From Arthrobacter sp. CAN_C5 (lineage in GTDB: Bacteria > Actinomycetota > Actinomycetes > Actinomycetales > Micrococcaceae): a stretch of DNA of 64,000 bases. The notes beneath the pieces are model-generated. The model saw nothing but the letters and a program-made list of their open reading frames with translations. It made no database searches and was not told the DNA's origin. The first letter of the stretch is position 1; each line of letters begins with the position of its first letter. The DNA is taken from the NCBI RefSeq assembly GCF_017875735.1, contig NZ_JAGGMZ010000001.1:3348001-3412000 (forward strand), given 5' to 3'. This document shows positions 63,002 to 64,000 of the stretch, piece after piece. Position numbers and translations under genes: made by a program.

Positions 63002-63472
63002 TCAAGCGAACAGTGGGCTGCCTTGGTAGGGGGCCAGCGCGCGCTTCTGCTCGGCGGTCAGCCGGAGCAGGCTCCCCAGGTTCGTGTCCACGAAAGCGAG
63101 GATTGTTTCGGCCTTCACGCAGACAGCGCCCGTCGCTGGGTCGTGGATCCGGTAGGCGAGAGTGAAACTGGCCGGCTTCACTGCGCTGACCCACACATCG
63201 ATGCGTACCGGAACATTCCTGTAATCGAGCGTGTCCACAAACCGCACGCGATGCTCGACGACAAGGGCCTGGGTGCCCGGTTCCACTGAGGAAAACACGG
63301 CAACGGGCGGTGACTCCCCCTCGGCTCCGGTGCCCCCAGGAGGCCCAAAAGCGTGGATCCTCGCTTCCTCCAGCAGGCGTAAAACCTGTACATTGTTTAT
63401 GTGCCCATAGGCGTCCATATCGGACCACCGCATCGGCACCCTGCAGGTCAGTATCTGGCCAACCAAAACCAC
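63002..63472 (-). CDS. Hotdog-fold acyl-CoA thioesterase
   Basis: The 156-residue protein has the 4HBT-family core: VPMRWSDMDAYGHINNVQVLRLLEEAR (about residues 12-38, split), in which the Asp of SDMDAYGHINN is the usual catalytic acid. EHRVRFVDTLDYRNVPVRID and AETILAFVD follow. It hydrolyses an acyl- or aryl-CoA thioester; the substrate is unknown. A GAGGGGG segment upstream supports GTG 63472. It is convergent with fdhA and divergent from the Rpf-like gene. Confidence 0.86.
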   Translation of the reverse strand: MVLVGQILTCRVPMRWSDMDAYGHINNVQVLRLLEEARIHAFGPPGGTGAEGESPPVAVFSSVEPGTQALVVEHRVRFVDTLDYRNVPVRIDVWVSAVKPASFTLAYRIHDPATGAVCVKAETILAFVDTNLGSLLRLTAEQKRALAPYQGSPLFA

Positions 63473-63739
63473 CCGGTTCCCCCTCGTTCGTCAAGCTCCG
63501 ACACGTCTCGATTTGGCAACGATTGAATTCTGTTCTACCGTAGACGATAACCCGCTCAAGGAAACCCTCCGCTATCAGGTCTTACGAGACCTCTGCGGAA
63601 ATGCCCGGTGCTGCCACTCCACCCGACGTTGCTCGTCCGGCAGACACCAAAGACCTGACCACAAAAACAGTCGAGGCGAGCAACGGCGCAAAAATGTCCG
63701 GGGACGGAACTAGCGTTGGTGGCCTTTCGGAGCATCTGA

Positions 63740-64000
<261 letters not shown>

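Overview
This window is high-GC DNA from an actinobacterium, most likely a Micrococcaceae member of the Arthrobacter type. That placement is an inference from gene content: a resuscitation-promoting-factor-type secreted protein at the right edge, a 67-residue cold-shock protein, DUF3817 and DUF4383 membrane proteins, an actinobacterial-length aconitase with an acidic insertion, a TM0106-type RecB/helicase, frequent GTG starts and many 4-bp ATGA overlaps. I saw no rRNA, tRNA, CRISPR array, insertion sequence or prophage. It reads as ordinary chromosome rich in catabolic operons.

Region 1-9.5 kb: a truncated lactate permease; a XRE-cupin regulator divergent from a thioredoxin-reductase-like/methyltransferase/DoxX run; HNH and NERD nuclease-like genes; an ArsR regulator divergent from an old-yellow-enzyme reductase; a GNAT; and a CDGSH protein coupled to a haem-oxygenase-like protein.

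Region 9.6-22.6 kb is the most interesting part. It holds, around two regulators (PucR and LacI types), an acetamidase/formamidase; a five-gene operon with 5-oxoprolinase PxpA, BCCP and biotin carboxylase subunits and PxpB/PxpC carboxyltransferase homologues (together a split urea-carboxylase-like machine); and a second operon with an L-asparaginase-like amidohydrolase, a cytosolic polysaccharide-deacetylase-family protein of the PuuE/cyclic-imidase type, an MFS importer and two SDRs. I read this as a dedicated pathway for taking up and opening an amide, lactam or cyclic imide. The LacI-type gene carries a seven-copy hexanucleotide repeat, and two palindromes that fit as its operators sit downstream of a recognisable promoter.

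Region 22.6-45 kb: secreted glycerophosphodiesterase; glutamine amidotransferase; a 5'-truncated MFS gene abutting an FdhF/YdeP molybdo-oxidoreductase; an EthA-like Baeyer-Villiger monooxygenase; GntR; aconitase; a three-gene alcohol dehydrogenase/GMC oxidoreductase operon; IclR; and an operon of glycerol-dehydrogenase-like, D-lactate-dehydrogenase-like (FAD plus Fe-S) and metallo-beta-lactamase-fold enzymes.

Region 45-64 kb: nucleic-acid maintenance enzymes (TM0106 RecB-helicase, SWIM-SNF2 helicase, UvrA2-like ATPase), a BenE-type transporter with its divergent regulator, cspA, small membrane proteins, glutathione-independent formaldehyde dehydrogenase, a hotdog thioesterase and the start of the Rpf-like gene. 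Several intergenic spaces carry long perfect hairpins acting as bidirectional terminators.
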